A stretch of DNA of 64,000 bases from JANPIX01 sp031425195. GTDB lineage: Bacteria; Pseudomonadota; Alphaproteobacteria; Rhodobacterales; Rhodobacteraceae. The notes below the pieces were generated by a model. That model had not been told where the DNA came from. It did no database searches and saw nothing but the letters and a program-made list of their open reading frames with translations. Shown here piece by piece: positions 17,098 through 26,509 of this stretch (positions are counted from its first letter, which is position 1; the number at the start of each line of letters is the position of its first letter). The DNA is taken from the NCBI GenBank assembly GCA_031425195.1, contig JANPIX010000032.1, positions 150,814-214,813 of the forward strand. Direction: 5' to 3'. Made by a program: the position numbers and the translations under genes.

Positions 17098-17601
17098 ATG
17101 GAACCGCTGGTTGATACCGTGATCGAGGATGACCGCTGGAATGCGGTAGGCTTGCCCGCAATTGCGGCACGCGCGGCGGTGGCGGCGTTGGGGGAACTCG
17201 GACTGCCGGTTCAGGGTTATGCGGTTGTGGTGATGGGATGCGACGACGCCCGCATCGCCACGCTGAACGCGGATTTCCGGGGCAAGCCGCAGGCAACCAA
17301 TGTGCTGAGCTGGCCATCAGAGGAACGGGCCGCCGAAACGCCGGGAAAGGTGCCCAACCTGCCGGAACCCGGCGATGCGGATGATCCGGTGGAACTGGGC
17401 GACATCGCGCTGGCTTATGACACCTGTGCCGCCGAGGCTGCGGCGCAGGGCAAGACGATGGGCGATCATGTAACGCATCTGACTGTGCACGGCATTCTGC
17501 ATCTGTTCGGGTTTGACCACCAGAACGACGCAGATGCCACGTTGATGGAAACAACCGAGTCGCGAATCCTTGCAACTCTTGGGGTCGCGGACCCATATTG
17601 A
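17098..17601 (+). CDS. ybeY: Endoribonuclease YbeY
   Basis: A 167-residue single-strand-specific metallo-endoribonuclease involved in 16S rRNA 3' maturation and ribosome quality control. The zinc motif HxxxHxxxxxH is H131, H135 and H141 within HGILHLFGFDH. The conserved TNVLSWP motif is also present. ATG 17098 is preferred, although a GTG at 17062 that overlaps the phoH stop is in frame. The acidic insertion near residues 88-99 (PEPGDADD) is usual in this group. Confidence 0.95.
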   Translation: MEPLVDTVIEDDRWNAVGLPAIAARAAVAALGELGLPVQGYAVVVMGCDDARIATLNADFRGKPQATNVLSWPSEERAAETPGKVPNLPEPGDADDPVELGDIALAYDTCAAEAAAQGKTMGDHVTHLTVHGILHLFGFDHQNDADATLMETTESRILATLGVADPY

Positions 17602-17644
17602 CAACTGGCCTCTTCTTTACGGGGGTCGCATCGGACAAGGACAG

Positions 17645-18565
17645 ATGGGCAGTAGCAACGACGGACCTCTCGGCACGCAGGATACAAGCCAGAGCGATCC
17701 GCAGGAACCCGAACAACGCAGCTTTCTGGAGCGGATTTTCGGGTCACGCGCACCCGCGGACGAAGGGCAGAACACCCTTTCACCCGGCGGCGCGCAGACC
17801 ACGCCCACAGGCGGCGTGGCACATGGCATGGCAAACCTGCGCCGGATGCGGGTGGACGACGTCGCCATCCCCAAGGTGGAGGTTGTGGCCGTTCCGCTTG
17901 GCATCGGGCGCGACGAATTGGTGGCGGTATTCCGCGAACACGGGTTCAGCCGCGTGCCGGTCTACAAGGGGACGCTGGATCATCCGCAGGGTCTGGTCCT
18001 GCTGAAAGACCTCGCCCTGCAACACGGCTTCGGGGCCGGCGGGCGGTTTTCCCTGCGCAAGATGCTGCGCCCCATCCTTTACGCCCCGCCGTCGATGCCG
18101 GTCGGCGTGCTGCTGCAGAAGATGCAGAAAGAACGTGTTCACATGGCGCTGGTCATCGACGAATACGGCGGCGTCGACGGCTTGGTCACGATCGAGGATC
18201 TGATCGAGACCGTCATCGGTGAAATCGAGGATGAACACGACGAAGACGAAGGCGATCTGTGGAAAGAAGAAAAACCCGGCGTCTATCTTGTGCAGTCGAC
18301 TGCCCCGCTTGACGAATTCGAAAACGTGATCGGCATGCGCCTGCGTCAGGATGAAGAAGACGACGAGATTGACACGCTGGGCGGGCTGATCTTTCTGCGC
18401 GCAGGCCGGGTGCCGGGGCGCGGTGAAATCGTGGGCCATGACAGCGGCGTCGAATTCGAAGTGGTCGACGCCGATCCGCGCAGGCTCAAACGTGTGCGGG
18501 TGCGGTTGCCGGGTGCCGTGACGCGGGCGGCCGAAGCGGCTGCCGGCGCGCAACAGCAAGGCTGA
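17645..18565 (+). CDS. corC: Hemolysin/CorC family protein with tandem CBS domains
   Basis: A 306-residue soluble protein with a low-complexity N-terminus, two CBS domains (about residues 65-185, containing RVPVYKGTLDHPQGLVLLKDL and MALVIDEYGGVDGLVTIEDLIE) and a C-terminal CorC_HlyC transporter-associated domain (about 205-290). It lacks the DUF21 membrane domain. E. coli YbeX/CorC of the same layout has been linked to Mg/Co efflux and to ribosome metabolism. It sits between ybeY and lnt, the conserved order. ATG 17645 is chosen; the frame is open further upstream inside ybeY. Confidence 0.94.
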   Translation: MGSSNDGPLGTQDTSQSDPQEPEQRSFLERIFGSRAPADEGQNTLSPGGAQTTPTGGVAHGMANLRRMRVDDVAIPKVEVVAVPLGIGRDELVAVFREHGFSRVPVYKGTLDHPQGLVLLKDLALQHGFGAGGRFSLRKMLRPILYAPPSMPVGVLLQKMQKERVHMALVIDEYGGVDGLVTIEDLIETVIGEIEDEHDEDEGDLWKEEKPGVYLVQSTAPLDEFENVIGMRLRQDEEDDEIDTLGGLIFLRAGRVPGRGEIVGHDSGVEFEVVDADPRRLKRVRVRLPGAVTRAAEAAAGAQQQG

Positions 18566-18568
18566 ACG

Positions 18569-20053
18569 ATGTATCGGCGCAGGCCTGCGCTGCGCGAACT
18601 GGCGCTTGCCGGATTGGCGGGGCTTGTCATGGCGCTGGGGCAGGCCCCGGTGGATGCGTGGTACGCCACCCTTCTGGCACTGGCCGCGCTGATGTATCTG
18701 GCTGCCCACCGGGCCGATGCTGCAGGCGTTGCATGGATCATGTGGGCGGGCGGCGTCGGGTATTTCGGTCTGGCGCTCAGCTGGATCGTGCAGCCGTTTC
18801 TGGTGGATGCGGCGCGCGACGGTTGGATGGCACCCTTTGCTTTGGTGCTGATGGCGGCGGGCTTGTCGCTGTTCTGGGCGGTTGCGGGCTGGGCTGCGGG
18901 GCGTTTCAGTCCGCACGCCGCGCGGCGGGCGGTGTTTCTGGCAATGACGCTGACGCTCGTGGAACTGGCGCGGGGCTATGTCGCAACAGGGTTTCCCTGG
19001 GCCATGATCGGCCATGTCTGGCTCGAAACGCCGGTCGCGCAACTGGCGGTCTATGTGGGGCCAACGGGTTTGACGGCGATTGCCTGCCTGATCGCGGCGC
19101 TGCCCGTGGCGGCGGGCAGGATCGGCGGTGTCGGATCGGTGCTGCTGCTTGTTGCGGCCTTCGGGGCCGGGCAGGCGCGGCTGTCGCAGCCGGACCCCGC
19201 ACCGCGCTCCACGACAGTGCGGCTGGTCCAGCCGAATGCGGAACAACATCTGAAATGGGATGCCGAACAGGCCGATCTGATCTTTGGCCGCCTGCTTGAC
19301 ATGACGGCGGCCATGCCTGCACCAGACCTTGTGATCTGGCCGGAAACTTCCGTGCCGTATCAGTTCGAGCCGGAGGGCGGTGTGGCACAGGCCATGTCGG
19401 ATGCCGCACAAGGCGCGGTCATCGCCGCCGGGGTGCAGCGGTTGGAAGGCGACCTGATCTTCAACAGTCTGGCGGTCCTTGGCCCGGGCGGCACCGTCAC
19501 GGCAGGCTATGACAAATCGCATCTGGTGCCTTTTGGCGAATATGTGCCTTTTGGCGATCAGGCCTGGCGCTGGTTCGGTCTGCGGGCCTTTGCGGCACAA
19601 CAGGGGTTCGGCTACAGCGCGGGGCCGGGGCCGACTGTCCTTGATCTGGGGCCAGCCATCGGTCGGGTTCAGCCGATCATCTGTTACGAGGCGGTGTTTC
19701 CCCAATATCTGCGTGCGGCACAACGTCCCGACTGGATCCTGCAGATCACCAATGATGCGTGGTTCGGCACGTTGTCGGGCCCGTTCCAGCATCTCGCGCA
19801 GGCGCGGCTTCGCGCCATCGAACAGGGCATTCCGCTGGTGCGGGTTGCGAACACGGGCGTCACGGGCGTGATCGACGCGCGCGGGCGCATGGTGGACAGC
19901 CTGCCCTTTGGCACCGAGGGGTTCCTTGATGCCGTCATACCCGGCGCACTTGCCCAAACGCCCTATGCGCGCTGGGGCGACTGGCCGATTCTTGTGTTGC
20001 TGATCGGCGCGACTTTGGCCCTGTTTGGCTGGTGGTCGCGCGTCAAGCATTGA
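18569..20053 (+). CDS. lnt: Apolipoprotein N-acyltransferase
   Basis: A 494-residue inner-membrane enzyme that N-acylates the Cys of apolipoproteins, the last step of lipoprotein maturation. About six N-terminal helices are followed by a periplasmic nitrilase-fold domain with the catalytic Glu in WPETSVPYQ, Lys in YDKSHLVPFGEYVPFG, and Cys in ICYEAVFPQ; one more helix lies at the C-terminus. It starts 3 bases after corC and is part of the same operon. Its substrates would include the lipoproteins of this window. Confidence 0.96.
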   Translation: MYRRRPALRELALAGLAGLVMALGQAPVDAWYATLLALAALMYLAAHRADAAGVAWIMWAGGVGYFGLALSWIVQPFLVDAARDGWMAPFALVLMAAGLSLFWAVAGWAAGRFSPHAARRAVFLAMTLTLVELARGYVATGFPWAMIGHVWLETPVAQLAVYVGPTGLTAIACLIAALPVAAGRIGGVGSVLLLVAAFGAGQARLSQPDPAPRSTTVRLVQPNAEQHLKWDAEQADLIFGRLLDMTAAMPAPDLVIWPETSVPYQFEPEGGVAQAMSDAAQGAVIAAGVQRLEGDLIFNSLAVLGPGGTVTAGYDKSHLVPFGEYVPFGDQAWRWFGLRAFAAQQGFGYSAGPGPTVLDLGPAIGRVQPIICYEAVFPQYLRAAQRPDWILQITNDAWFGTLSGPFQHLAQARLRAIEQGIPLVRVANTGVTGVIDARGRMVDSLPFGTEGFLDAVIPGALAQTPYARWGDWPILVLLIGATLALFGWWSRVKH

Positions 20054-20088
20054 CGACGCCCCCGGCGCAGCCTAACGGGTGCGCCTGA

Positions 20089-20135
20089 CCTGTCACAACG
20101 GCTTCCTGGCGTGACGGGGTTCATCCAACGGAGCA
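20089..20135 (+). promoter_or_regulatory. SAM/SAH riboswitch upstream of metK
   Basis: The stem GTCAC (20092-20096) pairs with GTGAC (20111-20115), extended by CCT/GGG, around a loop reading AACGGCTTCCTGGC, and GGAGCA follows at 20130-20135. This matches the SAM/SAH riboswitch class found in front of metK in Rhodobacterales. GCTTCC in the loop can pair with GGAGC, so ligand binding would form a pseudoknot over the Shine-Dalgarno (GGAG, 9 bases before ATG 20143) and block translation when SAM is plentiful. Confidence 0.9.
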
Positions 20136-20142
20136 CGTCCCA

Positions 20143-21309
20143 ATGACCCGCAGTTCTTATGTATTCACTTCCGAGTCCGTCTCGGAAGGGCACCCAGACA
20201 AAGTGTGCGACCGTATTTCCGACGCAGTTCTGGATGCGTTTCTGACCGAGGAACCCAACGCCCGCGTCGCGTGCGAAACCTTTGCCACGACGAACCGCGT
20301 GATCGTGGGCGGCGAGGTTGGCTTGTCCGACCCCGATCACCTGAAAGGGATGATGGACAAGGTCGCCGACATCGTGCGCGGCTGCGTCAAGGACATCGGT
20401 TACGAACAGGACATGTTCCACTGGAAGACATGCGAGGTCACCAATCTGTTGCATCCGCAATCGGCGCATATCGCGCAGGGCGTGGATCGCGACGGCGCCG
20501 GGGATCAGGGGATCATGTTCGGCTATGCCACGGACGAAACCGCCGAATTGATGCCAGCCCCCATCCAGTATGCCCATGCCATCCTTCGCCGTCTGGCCGA
20601 AGTTCGCAAATCGGGCGCTGAACCGACGCTGCGCCCGGATGCGAAATCCCAGCTTTCACTGCGCTATGAAGGCGGTAAGCCGGTAGAGGTGACATCGCTT
20701 GTGCTGTCAACGCAGCATGCCCATGAAAGCCAGACGAGCGCCGACATCCGCGCCATTGTCGAACCCCATATCCGCGCCGTCCTGCCCGACGGCTGGCTGA
20801 CGGACCGCACCGAATGGTGGGTGAACCCGACCGGAACGTTCGTGATCGGGGGGCCAGATGGCGACGCGGGCCTGACCGGGCGCAAGATCATTGTGGATAC
20901 TTATGGCGGTGCCGCCCCGCACGGCGGCGGCGCGTTCAGTGGCAAGGATCCCACAAAGGTTGACCGTTCCGCTGCCTATGCGGCCCGGTATCTGGCCAAG
21001 AACGTCGTGGCCGCCAGTCTGGCAAAACGGTGCTGCATTCAGGTCAGCTATGCCATCGGCGTGGCGAAACCCCTGTCGATCTATGTCGACACCTATGGCA
21101 CAGGGATCGTCCCCGAGGCCGAGATCGAACGCGCCGTTGCCGCGGCGATGGATCTGACCCCGCGCGGCATCCGCACCCATCTGGGTCTGAACCGCCCGAT
21201 CTATGCCCGGACCAGCGCTTACGGCCATTTCGGTCGCGCGCCCGAGGCGGATGGCGGGTTCAGCTGGGAACGGACCGACCTGATCGAAACCCTGCGCAAG
21301 GGTCTGTAA
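20143..21309 (+). CDS. metK: S-adenosylmethionine synthetase
   Basis: A 388-residue methionine adenosyltransferase making SAM from methionine and ATP. Key segments are ESVSEGHPDKVCDRISDAVLD, the ATP motif GAGDQGIMFGYA and the phosphate-binding GGGAFSGKDPTKVDRSAAY; all three repeats are present and the length fits the family. The leader holds a SAM/SAH riboswitch that should give product feedback on translation. It uses its own leader although it lies only 90 bases after lnt. Confidence 0.98.
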   Translation: MTRSSYVFTSESVSEGHPDKVCDRISDAVLDAFLTEEPNARVACETFATTNRVIVGGEVGLSDPDHLKGMMDKVADIVRGCVKDIGYEQDMFHWKTCEVTNLLHPQSAHIAQGVDRDGAGDQGIMFGYATDETAELMPAPIQYAHAILRRLAEVRKSGAEPTLRPDAKSQLSLRYEGGKPVEVTSLVLSTQHAHESQTSADIRAIVEPHIRAVLPDGWLTDRTEWWVNPTGTFVIGGPDGDAGLTGRKIIVDTYGGAAPHGGGAFSGKDPTKVDRSAAYAARYLAKNVVAASLAKRCCIQVSYAIGVAKPLSIYVDTYGTGIVPEAEIERAVAAAMDLTPRGIRTHLGLNRPIYARTSAYGHFGRAPEADGGFSWERTDLIETLRKGL

Positions 21310-21337
21310 CGCAAATGCAGATGGCGGGGTCAGTCTG

Positions 21338-21799
21338 ATGGGTATCGGCGCACCGCCATCTGCCGGGTTCTCCCGGTCCGCGGTCGAGATGATCGTCATG
21401 GATTATGCGGCCTCTTTCGCGTTCTGGACGGGTATTCTTGGCTTTGCCGTGGCCTATCTGCGGCCAGCCCAGAAATTCGCTTATCTGGAGCATCCTGACG
21501 GCGCACAAGTGATGATCTATGAACGCGACGGTGATTGGGAAACCGGGCCGTTCGATCTGCCCTTGGGGCGCGGCGTGGTCATTCAGGTTTCGGTGAATGA
21601 TCTGGATGCCGTGATCAACCGGGTAAAGACGGCAGACATGCCGTTTTATGTTGAACCGCGCGAACGCTGGCGCGACTGGGGCGACAGGTTGGGTGGCCAG
21701 CGCGAGTTTCTGGTACAGGCCCCTGACGGTTACCTTGTGATGGTGTCACAGCGGCTTGGCACCCGGCCGTTCGACGATGCCGGGCCATCGGGCGCTTGA
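21338..21799 (+). CDS. VOC superfamily (glyoxalase/bleomycin-resistance-like) protein
   Basis: A 153-residue single vicinal-oxygen-chelate unit pair: MIVMDYAASFAFWTGILGFAVAYLRP starts the first beta-alpha-beta module and VIQVSVNDLDAVINRVKTADMPFYVEP the second, ending QREFLVQAPDGYLVMVSQ. Metal ligands cannot be assigned with certainty, and the substrate is unknown. It lies between metK and trmB on the same strand with 28- and 31-base gaps. Confidence 0.8.
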   Translation: MGIGAPPSAGFSRSAVEMIVMDYAASFAFWTGILGFAVAYLRPAQKFAYLEHPDGAQVMIYERDGDWETGPFDLPLGRGVVIQVSVNDLDAVINRVKTADMPFYVEPRERWRDWGDRLGGQREFLVQAPDGYLVMVSQRLGTRPFDDAGPSGA

Positions 21800-21830
21800 C
21801 CTGCCCGCCCGGCACCGTTAGGCGGCGCGC

Positions 21831-22529
21831 ATGATTGATCAGCCCGACCCCTCGCCCCGACGAAACTTCTACGGCCGTATCCACGGCAAGACGCTGCGGC
21901 CAAGCCAGAAGGCCTATCTGGCCGATGACCTTGGGCCCCTGACACTGCGCCAGTTGACGCGCGACGAAAACCCGTCCCGCGCCCCGATTGACGTCGCTGC
22001 GGTGACCGGTGGCAAGCCCTTGTGGGTGGAGATCGGGTTTGGCGGAGGTGAACATCTGGTGGGGATGGCGGCGGCCAACCCGGATGTGTTCCTTGTCGGG
22101 TGCGAACCGTTCGTGAACGGCGTGGCGATGTTGCTGGGCAAGGTCCGCAAGGCCGCGGTCACCAATCTGCTGATCCACCCCGGCGACGTGCGCGACCTGT
22201 TCGAGGTGTTGCCCGATGCATCCGTTGCAAAGGCGTTCCTGAATTATCCCGATCCATGGCCCAAGGCGCGCCATCACCGACGCCGCTTCGTCACACCTGA
22301 CTATCTTGCCGCCCTTGCCCGCGTCATGGAACCGGGGGCAGAGTTCCGCGTGGCGACGGATATTCCCGATTATGTCCGCCAGACGCTGGAAGAGGTGCCG
22401 AAAGCGGGTTTCGATCTGATCGGGCAATCGGCAGAACCGTGGGCTGACTGGATTTCCACCCGCTATGAACAAAAGGCACTGCGCGAAGGCCGTCCTCCGC
22501 ATTATGTGACGTTCCGACGTCTGGGGTGA
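21831..22529 (+). CDS. trmB: tRNA (guanine-N7-)-methyltransferase
   Basis: A 232-residue SAM-dependent methyltransferase forming m7G46 in tRNA. The SAM motif is WVEIGFGGGEHLV and the family signature NYPDPWPKARHHRRRFV is clear. Length is normal. It follows the SAM synthetase gene on the same strand. Downstream 140 bases separate it from aroA; no terminator was recognised there. Confidence 0.96.
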   Translation: MIDQPDPSPRRNFYGRIHGKTLRPSQKAYLADDLGPLTLRQLTRDENPSRAPIDVAAVTGGKPLWVEIGFGGGEHLVGMAAANPDVFLVGCEPFVNGVAMLLGKVRKAAVTNLLIHPGDVRDLFEVLPDASVAKAFLNYPDPWPKARHHRRRFVTPDYLAALARVMEPGAEFRVATDIPDYVRQTLEEVPKAGFDLIGQSAEPWADWISTRYEQKALREGRPPHYVTFRRLG

Positions 22530-22669
22530 TTGGGGGCCGCAAACGGCATGGACTGCAGGCATCGATGCGACCTGTGTTTGCAGCCACATGTCCGTCGTTG
22601 CCAATCCTCCCCCATGGACCACGGCGGAACCCTGCGCTATCACGCGGGCGACCTTGCAGGAGCCTGCCC

Positions 22670-24025
22670 ATGTCCGCCCACGGAACCGCCAAACCGATGA
22701 CTGCCCGTGCCTCTGGCCCCCTGCGGGGCACGGCCGAAGTGCCGGGCGACAAATCCATCAGCCACCGCGCGCTGATCTTTGGGGCGATGGCCGTCGGTGA
22801 AACACGGATCACCGGGTTGCTGGAAGGGCAGGACGTGCTTGATACGGCCAAGGCGATGCAGGCCTTCGGCGCAGAAGTGACGCAACACGACGCGGGCGCA
22901 TGGTCGGTGCACGGCGTGGGGGTTGGCGGATTCCGCGAACCTGCGGATGTGATCGACTGCGGCAACTCCGGTACCGGTGTCCGCCTGATCATGGGCTGCA
23001 TGGCGACAACGGCAATGACCGCCACGTTCACCGGCGATGCCAGTCTGCGCAAGCGTCCGATGGGCCGCGTGACTGATCCGCTTTCGCTGTTCGGGACGCG
23101 CGCCTTTGGGCGGCAGGGCGGCCGCCTGCCGATGACTGTGGTGGGTGCGGCGCATCCTGTTCCCGTCCGCTATGCCCTGCCGGTGGCCAGCGCACAGGTC
23201 AAATCGGCGGTTCTGCTGGCCGGGCTGAACGCGCCGGGGCAGACTGTCGTGATCGAAAAGGAACCAACGCGCGATCATTCGGAACGTATGTTGCTGGGCT
23301 TTGGCGCGGAACTGATCGTGGAGCCGACAGACGAAGGCAACGTCATCACCCTGACGGGTCAGCCGGAACTTCGCCCGCAAACCGTGGCCGTGCCGCGTGA
23401 TCCGTCCAGCGCGGCCTTCCCCGTGTGTGCCGCCCTTGTCGTGCCGGGGTCCGAGGTGTTCGTGCCCGGTGTCAGCCAGAACCTGACGCGCAACGGGCTT
23501 TACCTCACGCTGGTGGACATGGGCGCGGACATCCGGTTTGAAAATCCCCGCGTCGAAGGCGGCGAACCCGTGGCCGACCTCAGGGTCCGCTATTCCGACA
23601 GGATGCAAGGCATCGAGGTGCCACCGGGCCGCGCGCCGTCGATGATCGACGAATACCCGATCCTGTCGGTTGTCGCGGCCCTATCGCACGGACGGACAGT
23701 GATGCGCGGGGTCAAGGAACTGCGCGTCAAGGAAAGTGATCGCATCGACGCGATGGCGCGCGGCCTCGAAGCCTGTGGTGTGCGCGTGGAGGAGGACGAG
23801 GACACGTTGATCGTGCACGGAATGGGGCCGGGCGGCGTGCCGGGCGGGGCCACGTGCCAGACCCATCTGGACCACCGCATCGCGATGAGCTTTCTGGTGC
23901 TGGGCATGGCCGCAAAAGCGCCGGTCAGCGTGGACGACGCATCACCCATCGTCACATCGTTCCCGATCTTCGTTCCGCTGATGGAACAGCTTGGCGCGGA
24001 ACTGATCTTTGACACGACAGACTGA
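22670..24025 (+). CDS. aroA: 3-phosphoshikimate 1-carboxyvinyltransferase (EPSP synthase)
   Basis: A 451-residue shikimate-pathway enzyme joining PEP to shikimate-3-phosphate. It shows VPGDKSISHRALIFGA, NSGTGVRLIMG, GDASLRKRPMGRV and the C-terminal LDHRIAMSFLVLG. In the PEP loop an Ala replaces Gly in NSGT context of glyphosate-tolerant class II enzymes only if aligned in detail; I do not assign a class. ATG 22670 has AGGAG upstream; the frame extends to 22526 without similarity. It feeds chorismate to the pabB product encoded 9 kb away. Confidence 0.96.
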   Translation: MSAHGTAKPMTARASGPLRGTAEVPGDKSISHRALIFGAMAVGETRITGLLEGQDVLDTAKAMQAFGAEVTQHDAGAWSVHGVGVGGFREPADVIDCGNSGTGVRLIMGCMATTAMTATFTGDASLRKRPMGRVTDPLSLFGTRAFGRQGGRLPMTVVGAAHPVPVRYALPVASAQVKSAVLLAGLNAPGQTVVIEKEPTRDHSERMLLGFGAELIVEPTDEGNVITLTGQPELRPQTVAVPRDPSSAAFPVCAALVVPGSEVFVPGVSQNLTRNGLYLTLVDMGADIRFENPRVEGGEPVADLRVRYSDRMQGIEVPPGRAPSMIDEYPILSVVAALSHGRTVMRGVKELRVKESDRIDAMARGLEACGVRVEEDEDTLIVHGMGPGGVPGGATCQTHLDHRIAMSFLVLGMAAKAPVSVDDASPIVTSFPIFVPLMEQLGAELIFDTTD

Positions 24026-24121
24026 CAGCAGGATGATCCCCACATCACACAAAACTGGACCGGCCCTGTCCACTTACCTATCGTCGTCATTGGTGTGCTA
24101 ACGCCATCAGGGCTGAACAGG

Positions 24122-25048
24122 ATGCTCAGGCTTAAAAGAATGCGACGCTTCGCGGATCGGTGCCACCGCAGGCTTGCGGACGAATGGCAACGACTGCGCG
24201 GCTATCCCTATCTGCGGCGGCGCTTCCTCGCGAAGATGGGCTATCCAGTCGATCTGAAAAACCCGAAGTCGTTCAACGAAAAGATACTGGTTCGCAAACT
24301 TTATGACCGCAATCCGGTCTATCCGATCATCAGCGACAAGATCCGTGTGCGCGGCTATGTTGCAGACATTCTGGGGCAGGCGCGCAGCGATGCGCTGTTT
24401 CCACGGCTGTTGGGATCAACGAACCGCCCCACGCAGGATTGGCTGCGCGGCTTTGGCACAGGGGTAATCGTAAAGGCCAATCACGGGTCGTCGATGCACC
24501 GCATCCTGTTGGATGGGGATGTGCCGGATTACCCGAAACTGGCCCGCGATTGTCGCAAATGGTTGCAGACCGATTTCGGGCGCGATCATTGGGAATGGGG
24601 CTACCGACCGATCCCCCGCCGCGTTCTGGTTGAGGAACTGCTCTGCTTTCCGAATGGCGCGCCCGCCGACGACATCAAATTCACCGTGTTCGATGGCCGC
24701 ATGCACATGGCGCAGTTCAATATCGACAAACACGCGAAATTCGAGAATGCCTTCGTGACCCGCGACTGGCAACGGATCGACATTCAAAGGGCGCATCCGA
24801 TTGCCGCCGACCTGCCGCCAAGGCCCGCCCAGTTTGACGAGATGGTGGCACTGGCGGAACAGTTGGGGCAGGCGTTCGATTATATCCGGGTCGATTACCT
24901 TTATACGGGAACGCGCTTCGCGCTCAATGAATTGACGCTTTACACGGGTGGAGGGTTTACGCCGCTCCGACCCGCGGACTATGATCTGGCGCTGGGGCAG
25001 ATGTGGACGCAGCGCGTTTACGCGCCCAAGCGGCCCCACAAAGGATGA
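24122..25048 (+). CDS. TupA-like ATP-grasp family protein
   Basis: A 308-residue protein with the TupA-like ATP-grasp pattern: DLKNPKSFNEKILVRKLYDRNP, ISDKIRVRGYV, VIVKANHGSS, RVLVEELL and FDYIRVDYLYTGTRFALNELTLYTGGG. TupA builds teichuronopeptide; relatives in Gram-negative bacteria are found with capsule and glycan genes, so an amide- or peptide-linked glycan decoration is possible but unproven. The first ~25 residues are very basic. GTG 24095 is an alternative start. It is not in a polysaccharide cluster here and is followed by an aldo/keto reductase. Confidence 0.8.
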   Translation: MLRLKRMRRFADRCHRRLADEWQRLRGYPYLRRRFLAKMGYPVDLKNPKSFNEKILVRKLYDRNPVYPIISDKIRVRGYVADILGQARSDALFPRLLGSTNRPTQDWLRGFGTGVIVKANHGSSMHRILLDGDVPDYPKLARDCRKWLQTDFGRDHWEWGYRPIPRRVLVEELLCFPNGAPADDIKFTVFDGRMHMAQFNIDKHAKFENAFVTRDWQRIDIQRAHPIAADLPPRPAQFDEMVALAEQLGQAFDYIRVDYLYTGTRFALNELTLYTGGGFTPLRPADYDLALGQMWTQRVYAPKRPHKG

Positions 25049-25052
25049 TGCT

Positions 25053-25862
25053 ATGACGACACTTTCCCTGAGCGATGGGCGGCGGATTCCGCAGGTCGGG
25101 TTCGGCCTGTGGCAGGTTGATGCCGCAGACCGCGTTACCGAAACGGCGATTGCGCTGGGCTACCGGCTGGTGGACGGGGCCGCGATCTATGGCAACGAAG
25201 CGGGCATGGGGCAGGGTATCCGCGCCTCTGGTGTGGCGCGGGATGACCTGTTCGTCACGACCAAGGTGTGGAACGACAGGCAGGGCTATGACAGCACGCT
25301 GCAGGCAGTGGGCGAAAGCCTTGAACGGCTGGCGCTTGACCGTGTCGATCTGTGCCTGATCCACTGGCCCCGTGCCGGGCAGGACAAATACGTGGACACA
25401 TGGCGCGCCCTGATCCATCTGCGCGAACAGGGGGCGATCACGTCGATTGGCGTGTCGAACTTCGACGCGGCACAGATTGACCGGCTGATGGCCGAAACCG
25501 GGGTCATGCCGGTTCTGAATCAGGTCGAGCTTCATCCAAGGTTACAGCAGGCAGAACTGCGGCGCGCGCACGCCGAACGGCATGTCATCACGCAAAGCTG
25601 GACGCCGCTGGGCAAGGGTCAGTCATTCGATGCGCCTGCGGTTCAGACCATTGCGGCGCGCGTCGGCAAATCCCCCGCTCAGGTCATCCTGCGCTGGCAT
25701 GTGCAGCTTGGTCTTTCGGTCATCCCACGGTCGTCGCGGCAGGAAGGTCTGGCGCAGAACCTTGATATCTTCGATTTCGAGTTGTCAGACGATGACATGA
25801 CCGCCATGGCTACGCTTGAGGCAGGTGCCCGCACGGGGCCGGACCCTGCCACGTTCGGTTGA
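25053..25862 (+). CDS. Aldo/keto reductase (2,5-diketogluconate reductase-like)
   Basis: A 269-residue NADPH-dependent reductase of the AKR barrel family. It shows the opening IPQVGFGLWQVD, the catalytic Asp/Tyr region LVDGAAIYGNEAGMGQGI, the Lys in FVTTKVWNDRQ, DLCLIHWP with the catalytic His, GVSNFDAAQIDRL, and the NADP loop SVIPRSSRQEGLAQNL. Substrate is not predictable. AAGGA precedes ATG 25053, only 4 bases after the ATP-grasp gene, suggesting one transcript with it. Confidence 0.9.
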   Translation: MTTLSLSDGRRIPQVGFGLWQVDAADRVTETAIALGYRLVDGAAIYGNEAGMGQGIRASGVARDDLFVTTKVWNDRQGYDSTLQAVGESLERLALDRVDLCLIHWPRAGQDKYVDTWRALIHLREQGAITSIGVSNFDAAQIDRLMAETGVMPVLNQVELHPRLQQAELRRAHAERHVITQSWTPLGKGQSFDAPAVQTIAARVGKSPAQVILRWHVQLGLSVIPRSSRQEGLAQNLDIFDFELSDDDMTAMATLEAGARTGPDPATFG

Positions 25863-25903
25863 TTTTGACGTGACCCTTTCCCCCAACTGCAAAGGCCCAA
25901 CAT

Positions 25904-26509
25904 TTGCCCTTTACCGTCGCGATTGATGGCCCCGCTGCCGCCGGAAAGGGCACCATCGCCCGGGCGGTCGCCGGCCATTTCGGCTTTGCCCATCTCGATA
26001 CCGGACTGTTGTACCGGGCCGTCGGCGCAAAGGGGGGCGACCCGGCTCTGGCCGCGCAGACCCTGCACACCGACGATCTGCAGCGCAGCGATCTGCGCAG
26101 CGAGGCGGCGGGGCAAGCGGCAAGCCGCGTGGCCGTGATCCCCGAAGTGCGCAGCGCGCTGGTGGCGTTTCAACGCCAGTTTGCCGCGCAACCGGCGGGG
26201 GCCGTGCTTGACGGGCGCGACATCGGAACCGTCATTTGCCCCGAAGCGCCGGTCAAACTGTTCGTCACGGCAAGCCCCACGGTACGTGCGCACCGCAGAT
26301 GGCAGGAACTGGGCGGCGACAAGGCACATATTCTGGCCGAAGTTCTGGAACGCGACGCGCGCGACAGCCAGCGCGCCACGGCACCGCTGCGCCCCGCCCC
26401 CGACGCGGTGATCCTTGACACATCGGAAATGACAATCGAACAGGCGGTGGCCCGTGCCATCGCGGAAGTTATGAAAAAGATGAAGGACATGGAATGGCAC
26501 AAGCAATGA
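25904..26509 (+). CDS. cmk: Cytidylate kinase
   Basis: A 201-residue (d)CMP kinase. The P-loop is GPAAAGKGT (residues 9-17), followed by LDTGLLYRAVG, the CMP-binding LDGRDIGTVICPEAPVKLFVTAS and the lid ERDARDSQRATAPLRPAPDAV. The start codon is TTG 25904 with AAAGG about 9 bases upstream. The 3' end overlaps the next gene by 16 bases. It is a little shorter than the E. coli enzyme, as in other Rhodobacteraceae. Confidence 0.94.
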   Translation: MPFTVAIDGPAAAGKGTIARAVAGHFGFAHLDTGLLYRAVGAKGGDPALAAQTLHTDDLQRSDLRSEAAGQAASRVAVIPEVRSALVAFQRQFAAQPAGAVLDGRDIGTVICPEAPVKLFVTASPTVRAHRRWQELGGDKAHILAEVLERDARDSQRATAPLRPAPDAVILDTSEMTIEQAVARAIAEVMKKMKDMEWHKQ

